NCBI GenBank assembly: GCA_900543215.1
Contig: UQQR01000012.1
Span: 1-44,543 of the forward strand
Direction: 5' to 3'
From: an uncultured Oscillospiraceae bacterium
GTDB taxonomy: Bacteria > Bacillota > Clostridia > Oscillospirales > Acutalibacteraceae
Length of the DNA stretch: 44,543 nt
A program made the translations under genes and the position numbers. Numbering within the stretch: the stretch's first letter is position 1; every line of letters begins with the position of its first letter. The notes beneath the pieces were generated by a model that was not told the DNA's origin, did not search any database, and was given only the letters and a program-made list of their open reading frames with translations. Below, one piece after another: positions 16,059 through 23,119 of the stretch.

Positions 16059-16611
16059 TTCTTATAATTTTTGTGCCGAGGGCTTCGGCTTCGTATTCCG
16101 AATGTGTAACAGCAATTACCGTGCGGTCTCCAGCGCTTTTTAATATATGCTCTGCGGCAGTTTTGATATTGCCGCTGTCAAGACCCGAAAAAGGTTCGTC
16201 AAGTATAAGTGCCGTGTATTCTGCGCTCAGCGCACGGGCAAGCGCCGCACGTCTTAACATTCCACCCGAAAGCTCGCTCGGATATTTGTTTGCGGCGTTA
16301 CCGAGTCCAAAAGCGGTGAGGTGATAAAGCGCAGTATCCTTTGCGGCGCCTATAAGCGTGATGTTATTCAAAACGGTTTTAAAGGGGAGCAAACGGTTTT
16401 CCTGGAACACGGCGGAAAATACTTCTCCGTATGTACCCACCGTTCCGCTTTGCGGCTTTTCAAGTCCCATAATAATTCTCAAAAGCGTTGTCTTGCCCTT
16501 TCCGCTTTCCGCAAAAAAGCAGATTTTACTGCCGTTTTCAAGCTGCAGGGAGAGGTTTTCAAATACGGGTTTTTCTTTGTAAGCAAATGAGACATTATTT
16601 AAGCTTATCAT
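16054..16611 (-). CDS. ABC transporter ATP-binding protein, nitrate/sulfonate/taurine-type
   Basis: A 185-residue ATPase, shorter than typical SsuB/TauB (about 240), partly because the C-terminal region after the H-loop is almost absent. Walker A reads AESGKGKTT (residues about 34-42), with Ala where the first Gly is usual. Q-loop FQENRLLPF, signature LSGGMLRRAALARAL, Walker B LILDEPFSGLD and H-loop AVTHSEYEA are intact. FQENRLLPW-like text is characteristic of the SsuB/TauB group. GGGGAGG precedes ATG 16611 by about 7 bases. It overlaps the permease gene by 17 bases and energises it. Confidence 0.88.
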   Translation of the reverse strand: MISLNNVSFAYKEKPVFENLSLQLENGSKICFFAESGKGKTTLLRIIMGLEKPQSGTVGTYGEVFSAVFQENRLLPFKTVLNNITLIGAAKDTALYHLTAFGLGNAANKYPSELSGGMLRRAALARALSAEYTALILDEPFSGLDSGNIKTAAEHILKSAGDRTVIAVTHSEYEAEALGTKIIRI

Positions 16612-17368
16612 TTAAATACCTCCCCGCAAGCTTTTTAATTATAATTTCAAGTATCAATGATAAGAGTACTACAACGGCGGTAAGAGCAAACACGGTAGGG
16701 ATTTCAAGGTACAGTTTGGCGTCCTGCAGAAGCCTGCCTATCGAATTTGACGGTCGGCAGATAACCTCTGCCGCAATGCCCGATTTCCACGCAAAGCCGA
16801 GCGCATTTGCGCAGGCGGCAACAAATGACGGCATTAAAAACGGAAGCTTTACCTGAAAAAAGGTCTTTACAGGACCGATTTTAAAAATATGAGCCATTTC
16901 AAGGTATCTTTTATCAATACTCTCTATACCGCTTTGGACGCTTGACCATATCATCGGGGTAACCATAAGAAAAGAAATGAAGACGGCAAGATATGCGCTT
17001 TTTATCCAAACGAGGGCGAGAATTATAAAGGACGCCACGGGAACCGCACGCACAATATGTAAAATCGGAGAAAACACGGCTTTGAAAACCGAAAATTTTG
17101 TGGAAAGCACGGCGCCTGTTACACCGACCGCAATTCCCGACAAATAACCTGCGGTTATGCGCAACATTGAATACAAAACCGCAATCCAAAAGTCCGTTGT
17201 TTTGCAAAGTCCCTTTAAGGTCAAGAAAACCGCATACGGATATGGAATAAGTATTTCCTTATCCGCAGCGGCAGCGGCGAACTGCCATACCGCAAGCCAC
17301 AAAAGCGCTACGGCAGTCCACTTTAAAAGGTTTTTGATATTATTTCGCTTCATAGTAGAAGTTATCAT
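16595..17368 (-). CDS. ABC transporter permease, SsuC/TauC-type
   Basis: A 257-residue inner-membrane permease with about six hydrophobic segments. The coupling motif FKIGPVKTFFQVKLPFLMPS is the EAA loop that docks to the ATPase; LGFAWKSGIAAEVICRP after it is typical of the BPD permeases of the nitrate/sulfonate/taurine family. The start ATG 17368 has a GGAG 9 bases upstream but overlaps the binding-protein gene by 29 bases; ATG 17353 is the alternative. It forms one operon with the Crp-like regulator, lipoprotein and ATPase genes. Confidence 0.88.
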   Translation of the reverse strand: MITSTMKRNNIKNLLKWTAVALLWLAVWQFAAAAADKEILIPYPYAVFLTLKGLCKTTDFWIAVLYSMLRITAGYLSGIAVGVTGAVLSTKFSVFKAVFSPILHIVRAVPVASFIILALVWIKSAYLAVFISFLMVTPMIWSSVQSGIESIDKRYLEMAHIFKIGPVKTFFQVKLPFLMPSFVAACANALGFAWKSGIAAEVICRPSNSIGRLLQDAKLYLEIPTVFALTAVVVLLSLILEIIIKKLAGRYLNDKLK

Positions 17369-18368
17369 CAGGTAAGGCTCCGCCTACACTCTTGGGATTA
17401 GCTTCAAAGAGGAATTTAAGATATGCGGAAAGGTCTGTTTTAAGCTTCGAAGAATCCTCATATACAATGTTGCAAAGCGGTATAGCTTTCTTCGCTATTG
17501 CGGCGGATGCTACTATGCCGTATTTTTCGCAAAGGGCGGCGGCAGTGTCTGTGTCGCTGTTTACCGAATCAACGGAGTCTTTGTATTCCTCAAGGAATAT
17601 TTTAACTGCCTCTGGGTTATTCTGTATATACTCATTGCGTGCGACAATACAGCCCATAACAAGCTTGGTATCACTTACCTTATCCCATTCTTTGTTCATA
17701 TCAAGGGCGATTTTTGCGTTTTGATCCTTGACCGTAAGGGTAGTTGCTACCGGCTGGGGGGCAACGGCAATAATGTTTTCATTCTGGGCAAATGCGGCTA
17801 CAAGCTCGGTCGGCTGTGCGACAAAGTTTATCGTGACATCCTCGCCTGCCTTAAGACCGTTCTTCTCGAAAATAAAGTTAATTATATATTCGGGGTTTGC
17901 GCCCTGACCGGTTGCGTATACGGTTTTGCCTTTGAGGTCTTTAATTTCTGATACTTCCTCGCCCTTTGTAACAAGGCAGAGAACGCCTAAAGTATTTGCG
18001 GCAAGGACGGATATACCGCCGTTTGTCTTTTTATAAAGCGTGGAAGCAAGGTTTGTGGCAACAGCGGCAATGTCCGCTTCACCGTTTGTCAGTTTTGCGA
18101 CAATTTCATCATTGCTTCCGACGGTGGCTATATTATAATTAAGTCTGCCGGTTTTATCCTCTGATTTTTTCATAAGGGGAGCAAGACCTATTCCGGTAGG
18201 ACCGTTAAGACCGTACACATTGCATACTGTATCAAGCTTCGACGCGCCAGATGAAACAGAAGACGGCGCCGGCTCAGACGACTTGTTGCTTTCGGTTTTT
18301 GCGTTTCCGCAGGCTGAAAGCGAGAGCATAAGTGCTGCGGCGAGGATTGCGCTTAGTAGTTTTTTCAT
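17340..18368 (-). CDS. ABC transporter substrate-binding lipoprotein, NMT1/SsuA-like
   Basis: A 342-residue lipoprotein. The signal ends in the lipobox LSAC with Cys20 as the lipidated residue, followed by a Ser-rich linker (to about residue 45). The mature part has the type II periplasmic-binding fold pattern of the NMT1/SsuA group: GLAPLM, NGEADIAAVATNLAS, and a hinge region near residue 145 (LKGKTVYATGQGANPEY). It captures the substrate for the adjacent permease and ATPase. The ligand cannot be inferred; family members bind sulfonates, nitrate, thiamine precursors or bicarbonate. Its start overlaps the Crp-like gene by 4 bases (ATGA). Confidence 0.88.
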   Translation of the reverse strand: MKKLLSAILAAALMLSLSACGNAKTESNKSSEPAPSSVSSGASKLDTVCNVYGLNGPTGIGLAPLMKKSEDKTGRLNYNIATVGSNDEIVAKLTNGEADIAAVATNLASTLYKKTNGGISVLAANTLGVLCLVTKGEEVSEIKDLKGKTVYATGQGANPEYIINFIFEKNGLKAGEDVTINFVAQPTELVAAFAQNENIIAVAPQPVATTLTVKDQNAKIALDMNKEWDKVSDTKLVMGCIVARNEYIQNNPEAVKIFLEEYKDSVDSVNSDTDTAAALCEKYGIVASAAIAKKAIPLCNIVYEDSSKLKTDLSAYLKFLFEANPKSVGGALPDDNFYYEAK

Positions 18369-18991
18369 TTTTTTATCACCTTTATTCTGTTATTTTCCCT
18401 TATTATATTTCCGGATTGCTCAAGTGCGTCAAGGCTTCGGTAGAGACTGGCGCGCCCTAAACCCAACATTTTAGCAAGCATAGTCATACTTACGGGAATT
18501 GCGGCGTAACCATTGCTGTCCGATAACGAGGTCAGGTATTTTAAAACCGTATCATCGGCGTCGGAGCCTGAAATTACGCTTAGCTTATTATTAAGGAACC
18601 TTATTCTGTCTGATAAAAATGTAATATAGTTTACCGCAGTCTGAGGGTACTTCTTAAAAATTTCGGTTAAAACCGACTCTTTTATAAAGCAGATCTCGGT
18701 ATCGGACTGTGCGGTTACAGAACTTACATACGATTTGTTGTGACCGAAAACCGCCGCAGCACCGAAGCAGCTGCCTGCGGACAGTTCTTTCATAACAAGC
18801 CTTCGTTCATTATTTGTGACCGCCACGGCTTTGCCCGTTACTATAATCGCTATTGCGCGCAAAAATGAGTCGCCCGAATAAATAAGCTCGCCCTTCTTGA
18901 ATATTATTGTCTCATCAAACAAAGATATTATTGCTTCTTTATCGTCAGAGGACAGACCGTTTAAGAGAAACAGATTATCAAATACCGACAT
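18365..18991 (-). CDS. Crp/Fnr-family transcriptional regulator
   Basis: A 208-residue regulator with an N-terminal cupin-like cNMP-binding-fold domain (about residues 15-120), a long dimerisation helix, and a C-terminal winged helix (about 150-205). The recognition helix region reads LAKMLGLGRASLYRSLDALE, standard for the Crp superfamily. The cNMP phosphate-binding signature (GE...R.A) is not conserved: the region reads CFGAAAVFGHNKSYVSSV. There is no Fnr cysteine cluster. The effector is therefore probably not cAMP. It is the first gene of the transporter operon, with a palindrome between its promoter and start codon, pointing to autoregulation and control of the transporter. Confidence 0.88.
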   Translation of the reverse strand: MSVFDNLFLLNGLSSDDKEAIISLFDETIIFKKGELIYSGDSFLRAIAIIVTGKAVAVTNNERRLVMKELSAGSCFGAAAVFGHNKSYVSSVTAQSDTEICFIKESVLTEIFKKYPQTAVNYITFLSDRIRFLNNKLSVISGSDADDTVLKYLTSLSDSNGYAAIPVSMTMLAKMLGLGRASLYRSLDALEQSGNIIRENNRIKVIKK

Positions 18992-19006
18992 AATGCTCCT
19001 TAATTT

Positions 19007-19020
19007 GTCTCAAATGAGAC
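19007..19020. promoter_or_regulatory. palindromic operator candidate for the Crp-like regulator
   Basis: GTCTCA-AA-TGAGAC has perfect 6-bp arms and a 2-base centre. It starts about 10 bases downstream of the -10 hexamer of the minus-strand promoter, so it covers the likely transcription start. The size and symmetry fit a Crp/Fnr dimer site, and the position suggests repression. Confidence 0.65.
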
Positions 19021-19030
19021 GGTTTATTAT

Positions 19031-19058
19031 ATTATAACCTATATTTACCGATTGTCAA
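19031..19058 (-). promoter_or_regulatory. sigma-A promoter of the Crp-like/ABC transporter operon
   Basis: On the minus strand, a consensus TTGACA (19053-19058) and a consensus TATAAT (19031-19036) are 16 bases apart. The start codon of the regulator is at 18991. Confidence 0.85.
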
Positions 19059-19100
19059 GACCGGTAAAAGCAAAAAATGAAATATTTTGAAATTTGGGTA

Positions 19101-19129
19101 TTGACAAAAGCCTGTCTTAACGATATAAT
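19101..19129 (+). promoter_or_regulatory. sigma-A promoter of the tRNA-Met/tRNA-Glu unit
   Basis: Perfect TTGACA (19101-19106) and TATAAT (19124-19129) with the optimal 17-base spacer. The first tRNA begins 20 bases after the -10 hexamer, as expected for a strong stable-RNA promoter. Confidence 0.92.
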
Positions 19130-19149
19130 ATACTGGTCTTGTTTGACAC

Positions 19150-19226
19150 GGCTGTATAGCTCAGTTGGCTAGAGCATGCGGTTCATACCCGCAGTGTCAT
19201 TGGTTCAAATCCAATTACAGCCACCA
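19150..19226 (+). tRNA. tRNA-Met(CAT), elongator type
   Basis: A 77-base cloverleaf with encoded CCA. The acceptor GGCTGTA pairs with TACAGCC. The anticodon stem TGCGG/CCGCA encloses TTCATAC, giving anticodon CAT. The anticodon stem lacks the three G-C pairs of initiator tRNA, so it is read as elongator tRNA-Met; a tRNA-Ile2 whose C34 is modified to lysidine cannot be fully excluded by eye. Confidence 0.93.
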
Positions 19227-19228
19227 CC

Positions 19229-19304
19229 GGCCCGGTGGTCAAGAGGCCTAAGACACCGCCCTTTCACGGCGGTAACACGGGTTCGAATCCCGTCCGGGTC
19301 ACCA
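19229..19304 (+). tRNA. tRNA-Glu(TTC)
   Basis: A 76-base cloverleaf with encoded CCA, two bases after tRNA-Met. The acceptor GGCCCGG pairs with CCGGGTC through one G-U. The anticodon stem CCGCC/GGCGG encloses CTTTCAC, giving anticodon TTC. Confidence 0.96.
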
Positions 19305-19305
19305 T

Positions 19306-19337
19306 AAAAACCCACACCTTGGTGTGGGTTTTTTATT
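19306..19337 (+). terminator. intrinsic terminator of the tRNA-Met/Glu unit
   Basis: The stem CCCACACC/GGTGTGGG (19311-19318 with 19321-19328) is flanked by five As and a T-rich tail beginning at 19329. It starts 2 bases after the tRNA-Glu CCA end. Confidence 0.92.
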
Positions 19338-19361
19338 TTTTCCGGATAATTGTGATTTTTG

Positions 19362-19391
19362 TAGACATAAGCGTATTTACTGTGTTATAAT
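19362..19391 (+). promoter_or_regulatory. promoter-like sequence ahead of the gene remnant
   Basis: TAGACA (19362-19367), an 18-base spacer, then TGTTATAAT, an extended -10 with TATAAT at 19386-19391. It faces the broken reading frames at 19396-19748, so a promoter may have outlived its gene. Confidence 0.5.
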
Positions 19392-19395
19392 ATAA

Positions 19396-19748
19396 AAGGT
19401 TTGCTGCAATTACGTTGGGGATTTCAATGATTTCGGCAGCACCGCAAAATCAGCGCATGAAACAAACGGCTCTGTTCAGCTTGGAAAGAGCTTCTGCTCA
19501 GTTAACAGTTTTTTCAACGGTACGGAATTCATCGTATATTTTAAACGCAGCGGAAATTAAAACCGCCGCCGCTTGTTGAATTTACCGTTACGGCGGCACC
19601 GACGGACAGAATAACGGTAAAGCTAAACGGCGGAAGCACAGCCAAAAAACCAAACGCAGACAAAATACGCGATGAAATTTTGAGAAAAACCGAATGCTTG
19701 CAATTCTTAAAAATAAGGATTATTCCTTGCAAAATAAAAATCCCCTGA
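19396..19748 (+). pseudogene. probable frameshifted gene remnant, unknown family
   Basis: Between the tRNA terminator and tRNA-Ser, two adjacent open stretches read like one protein broken by a -1 shift. Frame 1 (19396-19560) ends in NGTEFIVYFKRSGN and a stop. The next frame continues at once with KPPPLVEFTVTAAPTDRITV and then KLNGGSTAKKPNADKIRDEI to a stop at 19746-19748. The junction lies in an A-rich run, a usual slip site. Codon choice resembles the neighbours, and there is no start codon after the upstream stop at 19393. An alternative is a 50-codon frame at 19427-19579 with GGGGA ahead. No family is recognised. Confidence 0.4.
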
Positions 19749-19769
19749 ACCTGCGTTCAAGGGATTTTT
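19736..19769 (-). terminator. intrinsic terminator of tRNA-Ser
   Basis: A 15-bp stem with one G-U pair (19736-19750 with 19755-19769) and a 4-base loop, ending in a T-run on the minus strand. It begins at the last base of the tRNA CCA, leaving no trailer between the mature 3' end and the hairpin. Confidence 0.88.
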
Positions 19770-19857
19770 GGCGGAGACGGAGGGATTCGAACCCTCGTCC
19801 CTCAAGGGGCATCATGATTTCGAGTCATGTCCGTTATGACCACTTCGATACGTCTCC
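19769..19857 (-). tRNA. tRNA-Ser(CGA)
   Basis: An 89-base class II tRNA with a long variable arm (GCCCC...GGGG type) and encoded CCA. The acceptor GGAGACG pairs with CGTCTCC and the discriminator is G. The anticodon stem CATGA/TCATG encloses CTCGAAA, giving anticodon CGA. Confidence 0.95.
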
Positions 19858-19878
19858 GAATTGCGGACTGCAAAAATT

Positions 19879-19907
19879 ATTATATTAATTTTGCAGCCGT
19901 ATGTCAA
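19879..19907 (-). promoter_or_regulatory. sigma-A promoter of tRNA-Ser
   Basis: On the minus strand, TTGACA (19902-19907) and TATAAT (19879-19884) are 17 bases apart, 22 bases before the tRNA 5' end. The -10 is bracketed by an inverted repeat, CTGCAAAA (19868-19875) and TTTTGCAG (19889-19896). Confidence 0.85.
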
Positions 19908-19972
19908 GAAAAATATCATTTTTCTTAAATTAAATCTTAAAAACCCTAAAATTACAGAACGGAGGAAACAGT

Positions 19973-21484
19973 ATGCTTAAGTACCTTAAAAAAAGACCTA
20001 TGCTTCTATGCGGTATTTTGGGCAGTTTCCTCTGCGTTATAGGATACTATTCTCAAATTACGGAGTTTTTTATCGCACTGGGATTTATTCTTCTGTTCTT
20101 CTTTTTGAAAATCAAAAGGGTAAAGCCGGTGTTTTTGTTTGTAGTTGCGGTTCTTTTTACAATAAGTGTCAGCGTTATAATTAAGGATTCATCGGCGCAA
20201 AAAATATCCTCGCTTTCCGGAAGTACGGTAAGCGGAAGCTTTACGGTTGAGTCGGAGCCTGAGGGGCACGGGTCATATTATTATACGGAGCTTAAAGCAA
20301 AGAAATGCGAAGGACTTAAAAAGGGAACCAAAATTGCTGTTTTTACGGATAAAGCCGGCTTTGAATGCGGCGATATTGTAGCTTCCGAATTAAAGCTTAA
20401 AGCGGTTAAGGACAAGTATCTTAAAAGCGATTATGCGGATAAGATATACATTACCGGAAGCGCCGATAAAATAACCGTTATTAAAAAGCACGGCGACGGG
20501 GCGTTAGCGGCGGTTCACAAGCTGCGGCTTTATATTTCAAAGACATTGTTCGCAAATGTGGGCTACCGTGAAGCCGCAACGCTTACAGCCGTGGCTTACG
20601 GCGATAAATCCTACATTTCGGACGATTTTTACGGCTGTATCAAGTCTGCGGGAGTAAGCCATGTTATGGTGGTTTCGGGTATGCACCTCGCAATCATCGT
20701 TTCGCTTACCGCGGGGTTATGTGAAAAGATTTTTTACAATGCGTACATAAAGTGTTTCGCGGTTATTCTCACCGTTCTCGGAATGTCGGCTCTGTGCGGT
20801 TTTACAAAATCAATTTTAAGGGCGGGATTTTGCTATGTGATATATGCGGTCGGACTTGCCATTAAACGGGATAATACCCCGGAAAACACGCTCGGAGGCG
20901 CCGTTTCTTTAATATACATATTCTCTCCGTTTACGGTGTTCAGCATTTCTTTTCAGCTTTCAGCACTCTCAACACTGGGAATAGTTGCGGCGGCGGCACC
21001 CGTAAATGATGCGGTAATTAAACATAACTTAATCAAAAACGGACTTATAAGAGGTTTGTTTTCATCGTGCACCGTAACACTTTCGGCTCTTTTATTTACA
21101 CTTCCCGTAACCGTTTACTGTTTCGGGTATATATCAACGGTTTCGGTTATAACAAACTTGCTCATATCCGACGCGGTCACGGCGGCGCTTGTGCTTACCG
21201 CCGCAGGACTTGTTATTTATGCGGTCTTTCCGCTTGCGGGCAGGGGCGTTCTGTTTTTCGCCGGAGTGGCAGCTCACTATATAAACGCTGTTATAGAATA
21301 TTTCGGCTCGCTTAAATATTCGGTGCTGGAATTGGGTAACGGCGCCTTACCTATGTCGGTAGCGTTGCTTTTTACCGTTACTGCAATTTTGTTTGCCTGT
21401 AAAAAACATTCTGATAATGTAAGGCTTAAAAAAATTAACAATAAAATAATTCGTGAAGGCGGGGGCAGGCTTATATGGCGATAA
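19973..21484 (+). CDS. comEC: ComEC/Rec2-family competence protein, membrane domain only
   Basis: A 503-residue polytopic membrane protein. Two or three N-terminal helices lead into a DUF4131-like beta region (about residues 65-165). The ComEC core follows, with GVSHVMVVSGMHLAI near residue 230 and FSISFQLSALSTLGI near residue 325, the family hallmarks. ComEC forms the channel for single-stranded DNA uptake in natural transformation. The C-terminal metallo-beta-lactamase-like domain found in Bacillus ComEC (about 770 residues) is missing; the protein ends after the last helices and a basic tail. The ribosome binding site is GGAGG at 19962-19966. It overlaps holA by 10 bases, the same comEC-holA neighbourhood as in Bacillus. 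Confidence 0.88.
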   Translation: MLKYLKKRPMLLCGILGSFLCVIGYYSQITEFFIALGFILLFFFLKIKRVKPVFLFVVAVLFTISVSVIIKDSSAQKISSLSGSTVSGSFTVESEPEGHGSYYYTELKAKKCEGLKKGTKIAVFTDKAGFECGDIVASELKLKAVKDKYLKSDYADKIYITGSADKITVIKKHGDGALAAVHKLRLYISKTLFANVGYREAATLTAVAYGDKSYISDDFYGCIKSAGVSHVMVVSGMHLAIIVSLTAGLCEKIFYNAYIKCFAVILTVLGMSALCGFTKSILRAGFCYVIYAVGLAIKRDNTPENTLGGAVSLIYIFSPFTVFSISFQLSALSTLGIVAAAAPVNDAVIKHNLIKNGLIRGLFSSCTVTLSALLFTLPVTVYCFGYISTVSVITNLLISDAVTAALVLTAAGLVIYAVFPLAGRGVLFFAGVAAHYINAVIEYFGSLKYSVLELGNGALPMSVALLFTVTAILFACKKHSDNVRLKKINNKIIREGGGRLIWR

Positions 21485-22533
21485 TATACGAGGATGCGCT
21501 TAAAGCTCAGCTTAAAGCCAAAAAAATACTTCCCGTTTATATTATAACGGGGGACGACGAATATTTAAAACAACTTTATGTAAATAAAATAATAAATACG
21601 GTTACAGACAAGGACGATGTTTTTAATTTCCAGCGTTTCGGGGCGGAATGTAATTTACAGGATGTTTATGACTCGCTTTCACAGCTGCCTATAATGGCAG
21701 ACAGAAAATGTGCGCTTTTATGCGACTACGATATTGAACATTGCTCCAAAGAAAACTTTGACAGATTATTAAAGCTGGCAGAAGAAACATCGGATACTTC
21801 CGTGCTTATAATATGGTTTGACAGCCTTGAGACCGATGTTAAGAAAAGCACAAAATTCAAAAAGCTTATGCAGAGTGCCGAAAAGGGCGGCGGTGCGGCG
21901 GTTTTGCTGAACCACCGAAGAACACCTGAGCTTGTTAAAATGCTGACGGACGGGGCGGCAAAGCGGAACTGCAAAATGGAGACCGCCGCCGCTAAGTATC
22001 TTGTGGAAACGGCAGGCGACGATATTGCAATATTAAGAAACGAGCTTGACAAGCTGTGCGCTTATATGCCAAACGGCATTATTACAAAGGAAACGGTGGA
22101 AGATGTAAGCATAAAAACTCCCGAGGCGTCCGTTTACAATCTTTCAAAATTTATCTTCGCAAAAAATTCCGGTCAAGCCCTGACGCTTCTTGATGAATTG
22201 TTCTTTATGCGATTTGAACCTATGATGATACTTTACACCGTGTCGTCTGTTTATGTGGATATGTATAGAGTTTATGTTCTTAAAAAATCAGGTATGACAA
22301 ATGCGGAAATAAGCGCGGAGTTCGGATATAAGGGGAGAGAGTTTTTGCTTGACAGGGCGGCGCAAAATCTTGCGAAAATGGACTTCGGCAGGCTTTCGCT
22401 CAGCTTCAGCGCCCTGATTAAGGCTGACAAAGCGCTTAAATCAAACGGTGCGGATCCGAGACTTGTGCTTGAACAGCTTATAATAAGGCTTATATACATT
22501 GTTGCAAAGGGTGAAACGGTTGATAAGGCTTAA
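21475..22533 (+). CDS. holA: DNA polymerase III subunit delta
   Basis: HolA opens the sliding clamp as part of the clamp loader. The 352-residue product has the expected length. The N-terminal PVYIITGDDEYLKQLYVNKI, the central AAKYLVETAGDDIAILRNEL with LDKLCAY, and the C-terminal LSFSALIKADKALKSNG with RLVLEQLIIRL are typical of bacterial delta subunits. ATG 21475 lies inside the comEC end with a G-rich ribosome binding site upstream. The tail overlaps the RNase M5 gene by 14 bases. Confidence 0.93.
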   Translation: MAIIYEDALKAQLKAKKILPVYIITGDDEYLKQLYVNKIINTVTDKDDVFNFQRFGAECNLQDVYDSLSQLPIMADRKCALLCDYDIEHCSKENFDRLLKLAEETSDTSVLIIWFDSLETDVKKSTKFKKLMQSAEKGGGAAVLLNHRRTPELVKMLTDGAAKRNCKMETAAAKYLVETAGDDIAILRNELDKLCAYMPNGIITKETVEDVSIKTPEASVYNLSKFIFAKNSGQALTLLDELFFMRFEPMMILYTVSSVYVDMYRVYVLKKSGMTNAEISAEFGYKGREFLLDRAAQNLAKMDFGRLSLSFSALIKADKALKSNGADPRLVLEQLIIRLIYIVAKGETVDKA

Positions 22534-23119
22534 ACAGGCGGTCATTGTTGAGGGAAAATACGACAAGATTGCCCTTGAAAATGTAATTGACGCCGTTATA
22601 ATCCCAACAAACGGCTTCGGAATTTTTAAGGACAGTGAAAAACGGGACATAATAAGAAATTTAGCGAAAAAAAACGGAATTATTGTAATGACCGATTCGG
22701 ATTCGGCAGGCGCGGTTATAAGAGCGTATATCAAAAAAATAGCGTCGGGCGCCGAAATAACAAATGTATATGTCCCGTGTCTTTGCGGCAAGGAAAGGCG
22801 CAAAAACAAGCCCTCCGCCGAGGGGATACTCGGAGTAGAGGGGATGAGCCCCGAAATAATCGAGGAAGCGCTAAAACGGAGTAATGTGGGAACGCAGAAG
22901 ACTGAAAACAGGAGAAAAATAACAAAATGCGATATGTTTTCGGCAGGACTTTCGGGCGGAGCAAACAGCAGTAAAAACCGAAAAAGCTTTTTAAGCTATC
23001 TTGAGATTCCTTGGGGCATTTCTTCATCCGCAATGCTTGATCTGCTTAACGGGATGTTTTCATATGAGGAATTTAAGGAGAAGGTTTCCGAATGGCAAAA
23101 AAATACGGACATAGGCTGA
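22520..23119 (+). CDS. rnmV: ribonuclease M5-type Toprim protein (DUF4093 C-terminus)
   Basis: RNase M5 makes the final cuts that mature 5S rRNA in Firmicutes. The product is 199 residues. The Toprim catalytic signatures are VIVEGKYDK near residue 8 (catalytic Glu) and MTDSDSAG near residue 58 (DxD). A small C-terminal alpha-helical part matches the family's DUF4093 region. TTG 22520 was chosen because it puts MIRLKQAVIVEGK, the normal N-terminus, first and has AAGGG about 8 bases upstream; an earlier TTG at 22499 would add a non-conserved extension. It overlaps holA upstream and the WYL gene downstream by 28 bases. Confidence 0.85.
   Translation: MIRLKQAVIVEGKYDKIALENVIDAVIIPTNGFGIFKDSEKRDIIRNLAKKNGIIVMTDSDSAGAVIRAYIKKIASGAEITNVYVPCLCGKERRKNKPSAEGILGVEGMSPEIIEEALKRSNVGTQKTENRRKITKCDMFSAGLSGGANSSKNRKSFLSYLEIPWGISSSAMLDLLNGMFSYEEFKEKVSEWQKNTDIG

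Noticed and set aside
19150..19226. Initiator tRNA-fMet
   Set aside because: The anticodon stem lacks the three consecutive G-C pairs and the acceptor begins with a paired G1-C72, so elongator Met fits better.
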